64,000 nucleotides of DNA, taken from assembly GCF_000423105.1 (NCBI RefSeq), contig NZ_AUHI01000010.1:1-64000 (forward strand). Direction: 5' to 3'. Positions 50,480 through 58,634 of this stretch are shown here, in pieces. Position 1 is the first letter of the stretch, and the number at the start of each line of letters is the position of its first letter. Position numbers and translations under genes: made by a program. The stretch is from Halalkalibacillus halophilus DSM 18494. GTDB taxonomy: Bacteria > Bacillota > Bacilli > Bacillales > Alkalibacillaceae. Under the pieces are notes generated by a model that saw only the letters and a program-made list of their open reading frames with translations, made no database searches and was not told where the DNA came from.

Positions 50480-51613
50480 ATGATTTATTTAGATAATAGT
50501 GCGACTACTAAGCCATATAAAGAAGTGTTAGATTCTTATCAAACGGTTGCCATGGATTTTTTTGGTAACCCTTCTTCCGTTCATGGGCTAGGTGGAGAGG
50601 CTGAATTAATATTAAAAAAAGCTAAATCACAAATTAAAACGATGTTAAATACAGAGCATGACATTATATTTACTTCAGGTGGAACAGAGAGCAATAACCT
50701 AGCTATTAAAGGTATTGCACATGAACTTCGAGATCGTGGAAATCATATAATCACTACCACAGTCGAACATCCCTCCGTATTAGAAGTATGTAGACACCTT
50801 GAACAAAACGGTTTTTCCGTTACTTATTTACCAGTGAATGAGAATGGGAAAATTACAGTAGATCAAGTGAATGCTGCCATTCAGAAGGATACTATTCTAG
50901 TTTCAGTGATGCATGTGAATAATGAAATAGGTGCTATTCAACCTATTGAAGAAATTGCTGATTTGCTAATCAGTCATCCAAGAATTAGATTTCATACGGA
51001 TCATGTCCAAGGATTGGGTAAAATTAACTTACCTTATAATCATGGTGGGATTGACGCTATAACTATTTCTGGACATAAGATTCATGGACTAAAAGGAACT
51101 GGCTGCTTATTAAAGAAGAAAAACTTGGTGCTACAAACCCTCTCTCATGGTGGATCTCAAGAATTCGGTTATAGAGCTGGGACTGAAAATGTTGCCGGTG
51201 CGGTATCCCTTGCAAAGGCTATAAGGTATGCAGTAGAGGAACAAAAAAATTACCAACATTTAGCGAAGTTAAAAGACCTACTCATAGAAGAATTATTAAC
51301 TTATGGTCGAATTCACATAAATAGTGATGAAGACTGTGCAGACCACATCATTAATTTTTCGATCACCGGGGTAAAACCAGAAGTTATGATACATGCATTT
51401 GAGGAAAAAGATGTTATACTTTCAACAAAATCAGCATGTTCATCTAAAAATGAGGATGCGAGTTATGTGCTATTAGCTTGTGGGCGAGATGATGATGTAG
51501 CCTCAAGTGCAATTCGTCTAAGTATGGACGTAAACCAAGATCGACAAGATATCGTCGAATTCAATAAGGTTTTAAAAGATGTCATGGAACAATATAAAGA
51601 TGTAATGGGGTAA
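50480..51613 (+). CDS. nifZ: Cysteine desulfurase NifZ (for ThiI)
   Basis: A 377-residue PLP enzyme of the NifS/IscS family. MIYLDNSATTKPYKEV starts the fold; TSGGTESNNLAIKG and the HTDHVQGLGK block bind PLP (canonical Asp at HTD), the PLP Lys is in ISGHKIHGLKGTG and the catalytic Cys is in LSTKSACSSKNED. B. subtilis NifZ hands sulfur to ThiI for 4-thiouridine in tRNA; the thiI gene is 7 bp downstream here. ATG 50480 has AAAGGAG upstream; the longer frame adds 19 unrelated codons. Confidence 0.93.
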   Translation: MIYLDNSATTKPYKEVLDSYQTVAMDFFGNPSSVHGLGGEAELILKKAKSQIKTMLNTEHDIIFTSGGTESNNLAIKGIAHELRDRGNHIITTTVEHPSVLEVCRHLEQNGFSVTYLPVNENGKITVDQVNAAIQKDTILVSVMHVNNEIGAIQPIEEIADLLISHPRIRFHTDHVQGLGKINLPYNHGGIDAITISGHKIHGLKGTGCLLKKKNLVLQTLSHGGSQEFGYRAGTENVAGAVSLAKAIRYAVEEQKNYQHLAKLKDLLIEELLTYGRIHINSDEDCADHIINFSITGVKPEVMIHAFEEKDVILSTKSACSSKNEDASYVLLACGRDDDVASSAIRLSMDVNQDRQDIVEFNKVLKDVMEQYKDVMG

Positions 51614-51620
51614 TTAGAAT

Positions 51621-52823
51621 ATGGAATACAGTCACATATTAGTTAGATACGGAGAGTTAGCTTTAAAAGGGAAGAATCAAAAGCACTTTGTTACTAAACT
51701 AAAACAAAACGTTAAAAAGGCTTTATATGCATTTCCTGATGTTTCTATAAAAGGAAAGCATGATCATATGTATATTTTATTAAACGGAGAAGACGCTTCA
51801 GCAGTTATTAATGTGTGCAAAGATATCTTCGGCATACAATCCTGCAGTTTAGCAATGAAGGTTGAAAATGAGGAAGAAACGATTAAAGAATCGGCTTTAG
51901 AAGCTTTGAGACGTGAGGATGGAACGACATTCAAAGTTACAACAAAACGTCCCAATAAAGATTTCCCTAAGTCTTCTCAAGAAATGAACCAAATAATTGG
52001 AGGACATTTATTAAGGAACACCGAGGATTGGAAGGTAAATGTACACCAGCCTGATAGTGAAATTCGTGTGGAAATTAGACATGATGCAACTTATATCACT
52101 GCGAACAAAATCTATGGAAAAGGTGGACTTCCTGTAGGATCTGCAGGGAAAACGTTGCTGCTTTTATCTGGTGGAATTGATAGTCCAGTAGCAGGTTATT
52201 TGACAATGAAGCGCGGTGTCCAACTTGAAGCAATCCATTTTCACTCTCCTCCTTTTACTTCTGAGCGCGCGAAGCAAAAGGTAGAGGATTTGGCTCAAAC
52301 ATTAACTAAGTTTGGTGGAGAAATAAAGCTTCACGTGGTTCCTTTTACAGAGGTTCAACAGAAGATTTTTAAAGAAACACCAGATGCATATGGAATGACA
52401 ATTATGAGGAGAATGATGCTCCGAATAAGTGAGCAAATCGCGGAACAACATGAGATCTTATCCCTAACGACTGGTGAAAGCCTAGGTCAAGTAGCGAGTC
52501 AAACGATGGAAAGTATGCATGTCATCAACGAAGTTACTAATTATCCTATCTTACGCCCATTAGTAGCAATGGATAAACTGGATATAATGGAAATTTCTAG
52601 ACAGATCGATGCGTATGAGATCTCCATCAGACCTTATGAAGATTGCTGTACTATATTTGTGCCTAAATCTCCAAAAACAAAACCTCGCAAGGAAAAAGTG
52701 CATCAATTTGAGGATCCTATAGACTTTTCTCAAGAAATTAAACGTGCGATTGAAGGGGTAGAAACGCTAACATTTGATGTCACAAAAGTCTCTCAAGAAA
52801 GCATGTATGAGGACTTATTTTAA
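51621..52823 (+). CDS. thiI: tRNA 4-thiouridine synthetase ThiI
   Basis: A 400-residue enzyme with an N-terminal ferredoxin-like/THUMP region (HILVRYGELALKGKNQKHFV) and a PP-loop ATPase domain (LLLSGGIDSPVAGYLTMKRG). It activates U8 of tRNA for thiolation. It lacks the C-terminal rhodanese domain of the E. coli protein, as usual in Bacillus, where NifZ delivers sulfur directly. SIRPYEDCCTIFVPKSPKTKP near the end holds adjacent Cys. The upstream nifZ gene supports this pathway. Confidence 0.95.
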   Translation: MEYSHILVRYGELALKGKNQKHFVTKLKQNVKKALYAFPDVSIKGKHDHMYILLNGEDASAVINVCKDIFGIQSCSLAMKVENEEETIKESALEALRREDGTTFKVTTKRPNKDFPKSSQEMNQIIGGHLLRNTEDWKVNVHQPDSEIRVEIRHDATYITANKIYGKGGLPVGSAGKTLLLLSGGIDSPVAGYLTMKRGVQLEAIHFHSPPFTSERAKQKVEDLAQTLTKFGGEIKLHVVPFTEVQQKIFKETPDAYGMTIMRRMMLRISEQIAEQHEILSLTTGESLGQVASQTMESMHVINEVTNYPILRPLVAMDKLDIMEISRQIDAYEISIRPYEDCCTIFVPKSPKTKPRKEKVHQFEDPIDFSQEIKRAIEGVETLTFDVTKVSQESMYEDLF

Positions 52824-52842
52824 AAATACCATGATTTGGCTA

Positions 52843-52871
52843 GTATGAACCTTTCTTGTTATCTAACACTA
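52843..52871 (+). promoter_or_regulatory. Candidate SigmaG promoter for the SASP gene
   Basis: GTATG (52843-52847), 17 bp and AACACTA (52865-52871) fit the SigmaG pattern GHATR-N17/18-CATWHTA at five of seven -10 positions. It is the expected sigma factor for SASP genes. Confidence 0.5.
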
Positions 52872-52893
52872 GGTAACGAGGAGGTGAAAGAAA

Positions 52894-53091
52894 ATGGCTA
52901 AACAAAATTCATCTAACAACTTAGTAGTACCTGGCGTACAAGCTGCTTTAGACCAAATGAAGTATGAGATTGCTCAAGAATTTGGTGTACAACTTGGTGC
53001 TGACTCAACTTCACGTTCTAACGGTTCTGTTGGAGGCGAGATCACTAAGCGTCTTGTTCAACAAGCACAGCAACAAATGCACCAACAATAA
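52894..53091 (+). CDS. Alpha/beta-type small acid-soluble spore protein
   Basis: A 65-residue SASP that coats and protects spore DNA. LVVPGVQAALDQMKYEIAQE and FGVQLGADSTSRSNGSVGGE are the two conserved blocks; the GPR protease cleavage site lies at YEIAQEFG, and EITKRLVQQAQQQM ends the DNA-binding helix. The ribosome-binding site GAGGAGGTG is strong. The gene shows that the organism makes endospores. B. subtilis has several such genes (sspA-D), so the exact orthologue is not assigned. Confidence 0.95.
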   Translation: MAKQNSSNNLVVPGVQAALDQMKYEIAQEFGVQLGADSTSRSNGSVGGEITKRLVQQAQQQMHQQ

Positions 53092-53191
53092 TGAAATAAT
53101 AATTTCATCATAATCAAGTTTTATTTGTTTGAGTTTTTCTAAGAATTCGGTAAAATGAGTTTAACTAGAAAAAATCAAGCTGAAACTTGAT
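53091..53191. repeat. Two small hairpins downstream of the SASP gene
   Basis: ATGAAAT-AATA-ATTTCAT (53091-53108) and ATCAAG-CTGAAA-CTTGAT (53174-53191) are both perfect small inverted repeats. Neither has a proper T-run; the first may be a weak terminator or stabilise the SASP mRNA. Confidence 0.45.
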
Positions 53192-53198
53192 ACAACTA

Positions 53199-53229
53199 GG
53201 GTGCTGGTATTAACCAGTAACCCTTTTTG
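53199..53229 (+). terminator. Terminator upstream of the amidohydrolase gene
   Basis: GGGTGCTGGT (53199-53208) pairs with ACCAGTAACCC (53213-53223), followed by TTTTTG. It ends about 75 bp before the next start codon, so it could also be a leader attenuator. Confidence 0.65.
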
Positions 53230-53304
53230 TTTTTAGTCTACAAAATGATTTGCGAGTTTATAAAAGGATAAAAAATTATAGGATAATGAAAGAAGGTACT
53301 TATT

Positions 53305-54915
53305 GTGGGGACGCTTAGACACGGTGGAACGATTTATACAATGCAAGAAGAAGGCCATAAAGTAGAAGCAATTGTCGAGAGTGATGGTGTGATATTAGAA
53401 ACCGGATCTTTGGACTTTCTTCGTGCGACATACAAAGATCAAATTACGCGCGAAGTAGAGTTTAGTGGTGTGATGTTTCCAGGGTTTATAGATAGCCATT
53501 TACATATTGTTGGTCATGGCGAGCGGTTATTAAGAATTGATTTAACATATGAAGCAGTGCGAGAAAATGTTTTAGCGAAAGTAAAAGATAAAGTTGCAAC
53601 TTTAAATGATGGGGACTGGTTAATAGCAGAAGGATTCAACGAAAATTTATGGGAAGATCCGACTGTTATTCACCTAAATGAGCTTGATGAGGTTTCCCCA
53701 AACCATCCAGTTGTACTTACAAGGGTTTGTCGTCATGCCTTGGTAGCAAACTCAAAAGCTTTACAAATAGCGGGCATTACTGACGATACAGAGGAACCGA
53801 GTGGTGGTGTGATGGAGCGTGACTCACAAGGAGAAATAGTAGGCTACTTTCATGACCAAGCACAGGAATTAATAAAAGCCGTCATGCCTGAAGCAAACGA
53901 AGCGTACTTAACACACGCAATAGATACCTCTATAAACGATTTGCTTTCTCACGGAATTGTAAGTGGACATACAGAAGATTTAGCATATTATGGTGGGCTT
54001 GAAAAAACTGTTCGAGCATTTGAGAATGTGATTCGAGACAAAAATCACTTCCGGGCGCATTTACTTGTTCACCATGAAGCGCTACCTGAATTCATTGCTT
54101 CTCCTTATCATTTTAACAAAGATCAATGGGTTGAATTTGGAGCAATGAAGCTATTCGTTGATGGCGCACTAGGTGGACGTACTGCTTTATTATCTTTCCC
54201 TTATGCTGATGATCCTTCTACTAGTGGGGTATCGATTCATACAGATGAGCAGTTAGAGGCCCTCATTTTAGAGGCAAGAGAGCACAACATGCCAATTGCT
54301 GCTCACGTAATTGGAGATCAAGCTTTTGAAAACGTTATAAGCATCATTGAAAAACACCCAGCTCCTAAGGGAATGAATGATCGTTTGATTCATGGCCAGA
54401 TCATGCGTAAAGATCTCATCGAACGAATAAAAGGGTTGGCAGTTAGTATTGATATTCAGCCAACTTTCGTAAAGTCAGATTTTCCTTGGGCGTTAGAAAG
54501 ATTAGATGATCGATTAGCTTCTACATCCTACCCCTGGAAAAGTTATCTTGAAGCAGGTATATTATGTGCTGGAAGTTCAGATGCTCCGATTGAAGAGGTG
54601 AATGTATTAGATGGGATCCAAGCAGCAGTTACTCGCCAGTCTATTTATGATAATTTAGAATACGGTGTAGCTGAAAAACTTTCTGTGTATGAAGCGATAA
54701 GTTTGTATACAGTAAATGGAGCGAAAGTTATTGGGAAGGAAAATCAGCAAGGAAGCTTAATGGAAGGAGCTTTTGCTGATTATGTCATATTAGATACTGA
54801 TCCATTTAGCCAACCAGTAGAGATGATTAATCAGATAGATGTATTAGAAACTATCGTTAATGGAGAGTCGGTTTATAAAGCTAACTCTGAATTATACAAA
54901 CCAGAACAAGTTTAA
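53305..54915 (+). CDS. Amidohydrolase family 3 protein (YtcJ-like)
   Basis: A 536-residue metal-dependent hydrolase of the amidohydrolase_3 group. MFPGFIDSHLHIVGHGERLL gives the HxH metal pair, AMKLFVDGALGGRTA is the typical central block with the metal-binding position, AAHVIGDQAFENVI and RLIHGQIMRKD carry two more His, and LCAGSSDAPIEEVN carries the catalytic Asp. The substrate is unknown; relatives are labelled YtcJ or N-substituted formamide deformylase. GTG 53305 is used, with AAGAAGG eight bases upstream. It is monocistronic with a terminator after it. Confidence 0.85.
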   Translation: MGTLRHGGTIYTMQEEGHKVEAIVESDGVILETGSLDFLRATYKDQITREVEFSGVMFPGFIDSHLHIVGHGERLLRIDLTYEAVRENVLAKVKDKVATLNDGDWLIAEGFNENLWEDPTVIHLNELDEVSPNHPVVLTRVCRHALVANSKALQIAGITDDTEEPSGGVMERDSQGEIVGYFHDQAQELIKAVMPEANEAYLTHAIDTSINDLLSHGIVSGHTEDLAYYGGLEKTVRAFENVIRDKNHFRAHLLVHHEALPEFIASPYHFNKDQWVEFGAMKLFVDGALGGRTALLSFPYADDPSTSGVSIHTDEQLEALILEAREHNMPIAAHVIGDQAFENVISIIEKHPAPKGMNDRLIHGQIMRKDLIERIKGLAVSIDIQPTFVKSDFPWALERLDDRLASTSYPWKSYLEAGILCAGSSDAPIEEVNVLDGIQAAVTRQSIYDNLEYGVAEKLSVYEAISLYTVNGAKVIGKENQQGSLMEGAFADYVILDTDPFSQPVEMINQIDVLETIVNGESVYKANSELYKPEQV

Positions 54916-54923
54916 TCTAGTTG

Positions 54924-54965
54924 CTCCCAAGTACGTAAATTCCGATTTGCGTACTTGGGAGTTTT
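54924..54965 (+). terminator. Terminator after the amidohydrolase gene
   Basis: CTCCCAAGTAC (54924-54934) pairs perfectly with GTACTTGGGAG (54951-54961), then TTTTCTG. Confidence 0.9.
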
Positions 54966-54985
54966 CTGTTCTTTTGAAATGGCTC

Positions 54986-55016
54986 TGAATAGGTAGTCCT
55001 TTTATCACTCATACTA
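54986..55016 (+). promoter_or_regulatory. SigmaG-type promoter for ytfI-gerW
   Basis: TGAATA (54986-54991), an 18-bp spacer and CATACTA (55010-55016) match the forespore SigmaG consensus fully. The start site would lie only about 12 nt before the ytfI start codon. Confidence 0.75.
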
Positions 55017-55034
55017 TTATGGAGGAGTGAAGAC

Positions 55035-55676
55035 ATGGCCTTCATAATGCTTGCAATATTTATGGTAATGATACTTATACTTTTCAGTTTAATATTAATA
55101 ATTAATATTCATTTTCACGTGCACGTAACCTTTAATAAGGAGAAAAAGCTATGTCGCGTTTTTTTGTATTTTTTTAAATGGAAAATTTATAAAAAAGATA
55201 TTCCATTAGCAGGACTATTTGAAGCATTCATTTTAAAAATTTACGAATTACTCCTTTATTCAGCTGATCATACACCTACTAAACAATCCCCCGAAGTTTC
55301 AGAAGAAAAATCTCACCCAGAATGGAATAAAGCATGGAGGAAAAGAGTTTTTAACTTGTTATCATCTGTGAAGTTGCGAGAGCTAGAATGGCATTCAAAA
55401 ATAGGCTTTTCAGAGGCTCATTACACGGCAATTTCAACTGGGATTCTTTATCAATGGAAACTCGTATTATTGAATGCGCTAGGACGAGGTCCAACTTTTA
55501 TTACAACTCCATCTATAAAGGTAACACCAGAATATAATCAATTTTTATTAGAAACCGAATTCCTTTGTATAGGTAGCGCCCGACTTGGTCAAATTATACA
55601 AAAGGGTTTAATGCTCAAACAACTTATTCAAAACGAAAGTAGGAGGAATTCACATGCAGGAACACCCAATTCATAA
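55035..55676 (+). CDS. ytfI: DUF2953 protein YtfI
   Basis: A 213-residue protein with one long N-terminal membrane helix (IMLAIFMVMILILFSLILII) and a soluble region containing LFYFFKWKIYKKDIPL-like and LRELEWHSKIGFSEAHYTAI segments typical of DUF2953. It overlaps gerW by 23 bp, so the two are coupled. Position and the SigmaG-type promoter suggest a forespore role. Its function is unknown. Confidence 0.82.
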   Translation: MAFIMLAIFMVMILILFSLILIINIHFHVHVTFNKEKKLCRVFLYFFKWKIYKKDIPLAGLFEAFILKIYELLLYSADHTPTKQSPEVSEEKSHPEWNKAWRKRVFNLLSSVKLRELEWHSKIGFSEAHYTAISTGILYQWKLVLLNALGRGPTFITTPSIKVTPEYNQFLLETEFLCIGSARLGQIIQKGLMLKQLIQNESRRNSHAGTPNS

Positions 55677-56106
55677 TATGTTAGAAACAGCGATGGATCA
55701 TTTAAAAGATATGGTAGATGTTAATACAATTATTGGGGAACCAATTTATTCAGAAAATCAATCTACAATGGTTATTCCTATTTCGAAAGTAGGGTTTGGT
55801 TTTGCTGCAGGAGGGAGCGACTTTAACGGCTCTGCTTCTAATTCTAATTCAAATTCAAACTCAAATAGTGATTCAGGATCTTCCGCTCACCCATTTGGGG
55901 GTGGCACAGGGGCAGGTGTATCTATTACTCCTATTGCCTTTTTGGTAGTCGCGAAAGAACAGGTGAACCTCATCCATTTACATGAAGGCACACATATGTT
56001 GGAGAAATTAATCGATCTTGCTCCCAAGCTAACTGATGAACTCAAGGCTATGATTAAAAAGTACGAAGATAGCAGAACGAATAATCACCCACCAACACCA
56101 GAGTAG
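55654..56106 (+). CDS. gerW: Spore germination protein GerW (YtfJ)
   Basis: A 150-residue YtfJ-family protein. MLETAMDHLKDMVDVNTIIG then VIPISKVGFGFAAGGSDF are conserved; residues 60-80 are a Ser/Asn repeat (five Ser-Asn pairs in a row) and a Gly-rich turn leads to VSITPIAFLVV. In B. subtilis YtfJ/GerW is needed for lysozyme-independent steps of germination by some nutrients and is made in the forespore. AGGAGGAA precedes the ATG within ytfI. The Ser/Asn repeat could vary in length among strains. Confidence 0.9.
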   Translation: MQEHPIHNMLETAMDHLKDMVDVNTIIGEPIYSENQSTMVIPISKVGFGFAAGGSDFNGSASNSNSNSNSNSDSGSSAHPFGGGTGAGVSITPIAFLVVAKEQVNLIHLHEGTHMLEKLIDLAPKLTDELKAMIKKYEDSRTNNHPPTPE

Positions 56107-56177
56107 GTTGCTTGCCTATCATAGTATTATAAACTTTGCTAAAATAATAAGGTAGATGTTTTAGTGGAGGGACGATA

Positions 56178-57164
56178 ATGGAACAACAAATTAATCAATT
56201 ATTCGAATGGTTAGATCAAACGTCAACAACCATTGAAAAGAAAGAAGATGTACCATATATTGAAGCGGTTATTGCTTCTAGTCAGCTGTTATTTGAAAAT
56301 GAAATACCTGAGAACTTAGAACCTAGTTATGAAAAGGAATTACAAGATAAGTTAAAGGAAATCAAATTGGAAGATTTCCCTTTAGAAGTAAGAAGAAAAG
56401 CTATGCAACTAGTTATTTTAAAAGGGATGAAGGGGTTCACTCAGCAACAACATTATATAACTCCTGATACGATCGGAATGTTTATCGGTTATTTGGTACA
56501 AAAATTTATGGATGGAAAAAAGTCTTTTAGAATGTTTGACCCTGCTTGTGGTTCTGCAAACTTGTTATTAACATTACTTAATCAGTTAAAGGATGTAGAT
56601 GTCAAAGCTTTCGGTAGTGAAGTCGATCCTACACTCATTCGTCTCGCTTTTAATCATACAAATTTACAAGAAAGACAAATAGAGTACTTTCACCAAGATA
56701 GCTTGAAACCTATATTGTTAGAGCCAGTGGATTTGGTGGTAGCTGATTTACCGATAGGTTTTTATCCTGACGATGAAAATGCTAGTCAATATGACTTAAA
56801 GGCAGAAGAAGGTCATTCTTTTGCACACCATTTATTTATCGAACAAAGTTTAAAATATACCAACCCGGAAGGATATTTATTCTTTATCGTTCCAAGTTTT
56901 TTATTTGAAAGCGAGCAAAAGGATCAGCTTCAGAGCTTCCTTAAAAAACACGCTCATATAAATGCTGTTTTGGAACTTCCAGACACGATGTTTAAAGATG
57001 AAAAATTATCCAAAAGTATTTTAGTGTTACAAAAGAAAGGTGAAGAAACAAAAGATCCCAATCAAGTTATGTTAGCACAGCTACCTTCATTTAAGGACGT
57101 ACATGCAATGAATGGTATAATGAAACAAATGGAAGATTGGTTTAAAAACGAACGACTTTCCTAA
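56178..57164 (+). CDS. ytxK: YtxK, degenerate N6-adenine methyltransferase-like protein
   Basis: A 328-residue class I SAM methyltransferase related to HsdM. Motif I is FDPACGSANLLLTLLNQL and a second SAM contact lies in FGSEVDPTLIRLAFNHTN. The catalytic NPPF/Y position reads VVADLPIGFYP, so the Asn is replaced by Asp and the second Pro by Ile. HLFIEQSLKYTNPEGYLFFIVPSFL is as in N6 methylases. No specificity or nuclease gene is near, so it is not a restriction system. The real substrate of YtxK is unknown to me; it lies after gerW here. Confidence 0.85.
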   Translation: MEQQINQLFEWLDQTSTTIEKKEDVPYIEAVIASSQLLFENEIPENLEPSYEKELQDKLKEIKLEDFPLEVRRKAMQLVILKGMKGFTQQQHYITPDTIGMFIGYLVQKFMDGKKSFRMFDPACGSANLLLTLLNQLKDVDVKAFGSEVDPTLIRLAFNHTNLQERQIEYFHQDSLKPILLEPVDLVVADLPIGFYPDDENASQYDLKAEEGHSFAHHLFIEQSLKYTNPEGYLFFIVPSFLFESEQKDQLQSFLKKHAHINAVLELPDTMFKDEKLSKSILVLQKKGEETKDPNQVMLAQLPSFKDVHAMNGIMKQMEDWFKNERLS

Positions 57165-57190
57165 AAATAATTATGAGGGAGAGGGGACAT

Positions 57191-58009
57191 TTGAGTAAGC
57201 AACGTGTGAAGCAAGAAATCGGTAAATGGGAACAAGAAACTGCTAGTTATACTGCGAATGACTTTGAAAGATTGTATGAAATATGGGTTCATAACCAATT
57301 TGAAAAGCTACCTAATAATTTACAAAAGCAATTTTTTGAGTCTACAGATCAGTGGTTATTATATACTTATGGTTTCTTACAGAACATGAATACTCAAATA
57401 GAAGCTCAAAATCGCATTATTCAAGTTGGAAGAACGTATGATGAGTCGATTGAGAAAGTAGAGGACCTTCGGGTTTTATCAATTGAGAAATTAAATTACT
57501 TGGCTGACCAACAAATAGCGAAAAATCGAGTATATTCCTTTGTTCAAGGAGGGGTTACAGGTACTGGTGGATGGCTATTATTAAGTATTGATTTCCCATT
57601 AATTCTTGCATTGAACTTAAGGACAGTACAACTCATCGGAGCAAGTTATGGGTATAACATGCATAATCCGTTGGAGATGATTTTAGCATTGAAAGTATTC
57701 CATGCAGGGGTACTACCTAAGCGCATGCAGTATCAAGCATGGAATAACTTAAAACAAGAAGCGAATAATGTAAACGAGATTATGAACAATGATAGACAGT
57801 TAACAGATAAAAGTTGGCTTGAACAGCCGATTCAAAATATTTTTAAAACATTAGTGATCGTTCTATTTCGAAAAAAGTTATTTCAAGGTGTTCCTTTGGT
57901 TAGTGTAGCGATTGGAGCAACCGTTAATTATAAGTTAGCAAAAGAAGTTAGTGAGTTTGCGAAACGCTTTTATCAGTACCGATTTCTTTTAGAACAAAAA
58001 AATCACTAA
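57191..58009 (+). CDS. EcsC family protein
   Basis: A 272-residue protein of the EcsC family. KQEIGKWEQE, the mid block QGGVTGTGGWLLLSIDFPLILALNLRTVQLIGASYGY, with one hydrophobic stretch, and ALKVFHAG are family-like. EcsC proteins are of unknown function; the B. subtilis namesake lies with the EcsAB transporter, which is not present here. The start is TTG 57191 with GAGGGAGAGGGG five bases upstream, in preference to ATG 57173, which lacks a ribosome-binding site. It is 26 bp after ytxK. Confidence 0.82.
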   Translation: MSKQRVKQEIGKWEQETASYTANDFERLYEIWVHNQFEKLPNNLQKQFFESTDQWLLYTYGFLQNMNTQIEAQNRIIQVGRTYDESIEKVEDLRVLSIEKLNYLADQQIAKNRVYSFVQGGVTGTGGWLLLSIDFPLILALNLRTVQLIGASYGYNMHNPLEMILALKVFHAGVLPKRMQYQAWNNLKQEANNVNEIMNNDRQLTDKSWLEQPIQNIFKTLVIVLFRKKLFQGVPLVSVAIGATVNYKLAKEVSEFAKRFYQYRFLLEQKNH

Positions 58010-58031
58010 GAACGTTTTCTTAGTGATTTTA
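57997..58031. terminator. Bidirectional terminator between the ecsC-like and uspA-like genes
   Basis: A perfect stem AAAATCACTAAGAA/TTCTTAGTGATTTT (arms 57999-58012 and 58017-58030) with loop CGTT. It overlaps the end of the EcsC-family gene. Confidence 0.9.
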
Positions 58032-58039
58032 CTTATTTG

Positions 58040-58486
58040 TTAATCTTTTTCTGGTCGAACAACTAACACATCAACTTTGGAATAGCGGGTAATGTGTTCA
58101 GAAACACTACCAATAAAGAATCTCTCTACCGTGTTCATACCTGTTGCCCCACAAATAATTAAATCTGCATGATGTTTTGGTGCTACATCTTTTGCAATTT
58201 TGACTTTAGGTGATCCGTGTTCAAGGTCTGTGATGACATTCTCTACACCGGCTTTTTCTGCACGTTCTTGGTACGTTTTTAGTAATTCTAGTGCATCATT
58301 TTGAACGCGGTCTGATACACTTCTGTCATAAGCTTCAATAGTGGAATAAACACGGGTGTCGACTACATGTGAAATAATAAGTGTTGCATGGTTACGCTTT
58401 GCAATGTCGATGGCTTTTCGAAACGCGAAATCAGATGCTTTTGATCCATCTACCGCAATTACAATATCATGATATTCAAATGCCAT
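58040..58486 (-). CDS. Universal stress protein (UspA family)
   Basis: A 148-residue single Usp domain. DIVIAVDGSKASDFAFRKAI opens the nucleotide-binding fold and IICGATGMNTVERFFIGSVS is the ATP-binding G2xG9xG(S/T) motif, followed by SKVDVLVV. It probably binds ATP. A GGAGGTG ribosome-binding site precedes the ATG. It stands alone; no SigmaB-type promoter is visible in its short upstream region. Confidence 0.93.
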   Translation of the reverse strand: MAFEYHDIVIAVDGSKASDFAFRKAIDIAKRNHATLIISHVVDTRVYSTIEAYDRSVSDRVQNDALELLKTYQERAEKAGVENVITDLEHGSPKVKIAKDVAPKHHADLIICGATGMNTVERFFIGSVSEHITRYSKVDVLVVRPEKD

Positions 58487-58634
58487 GCGACAACACCTCC
58501 TTTATAATTACTTATATTGTATCACGCAATTCTGAATTTTAATACTAATATTCATATAGAAAGTAATAATTTTACAAATGCAAAAAGTTACATACTTAAA
58601 GATGGATGAATCAGCGGAGTTGGAGGAAATAAAT

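Noticed and set aside
53196..53229. A second T-box upstream of the amidohydrolase
   Set aside because: The sequence shares AACTAGGGTG with the T-box at tyrS, but lacks the rest of the core (GGTACCGCG) and a stem I; a plain hairpin terminator explains it.
56178..57164. Restriction-modification or other defence system around the methylase-like gene
   Set aside because: No nuclease, specificity subunit or other defence gene is nearby, the catalytic motif is degenerate, and the gene is a conserved Bacillus core gene.
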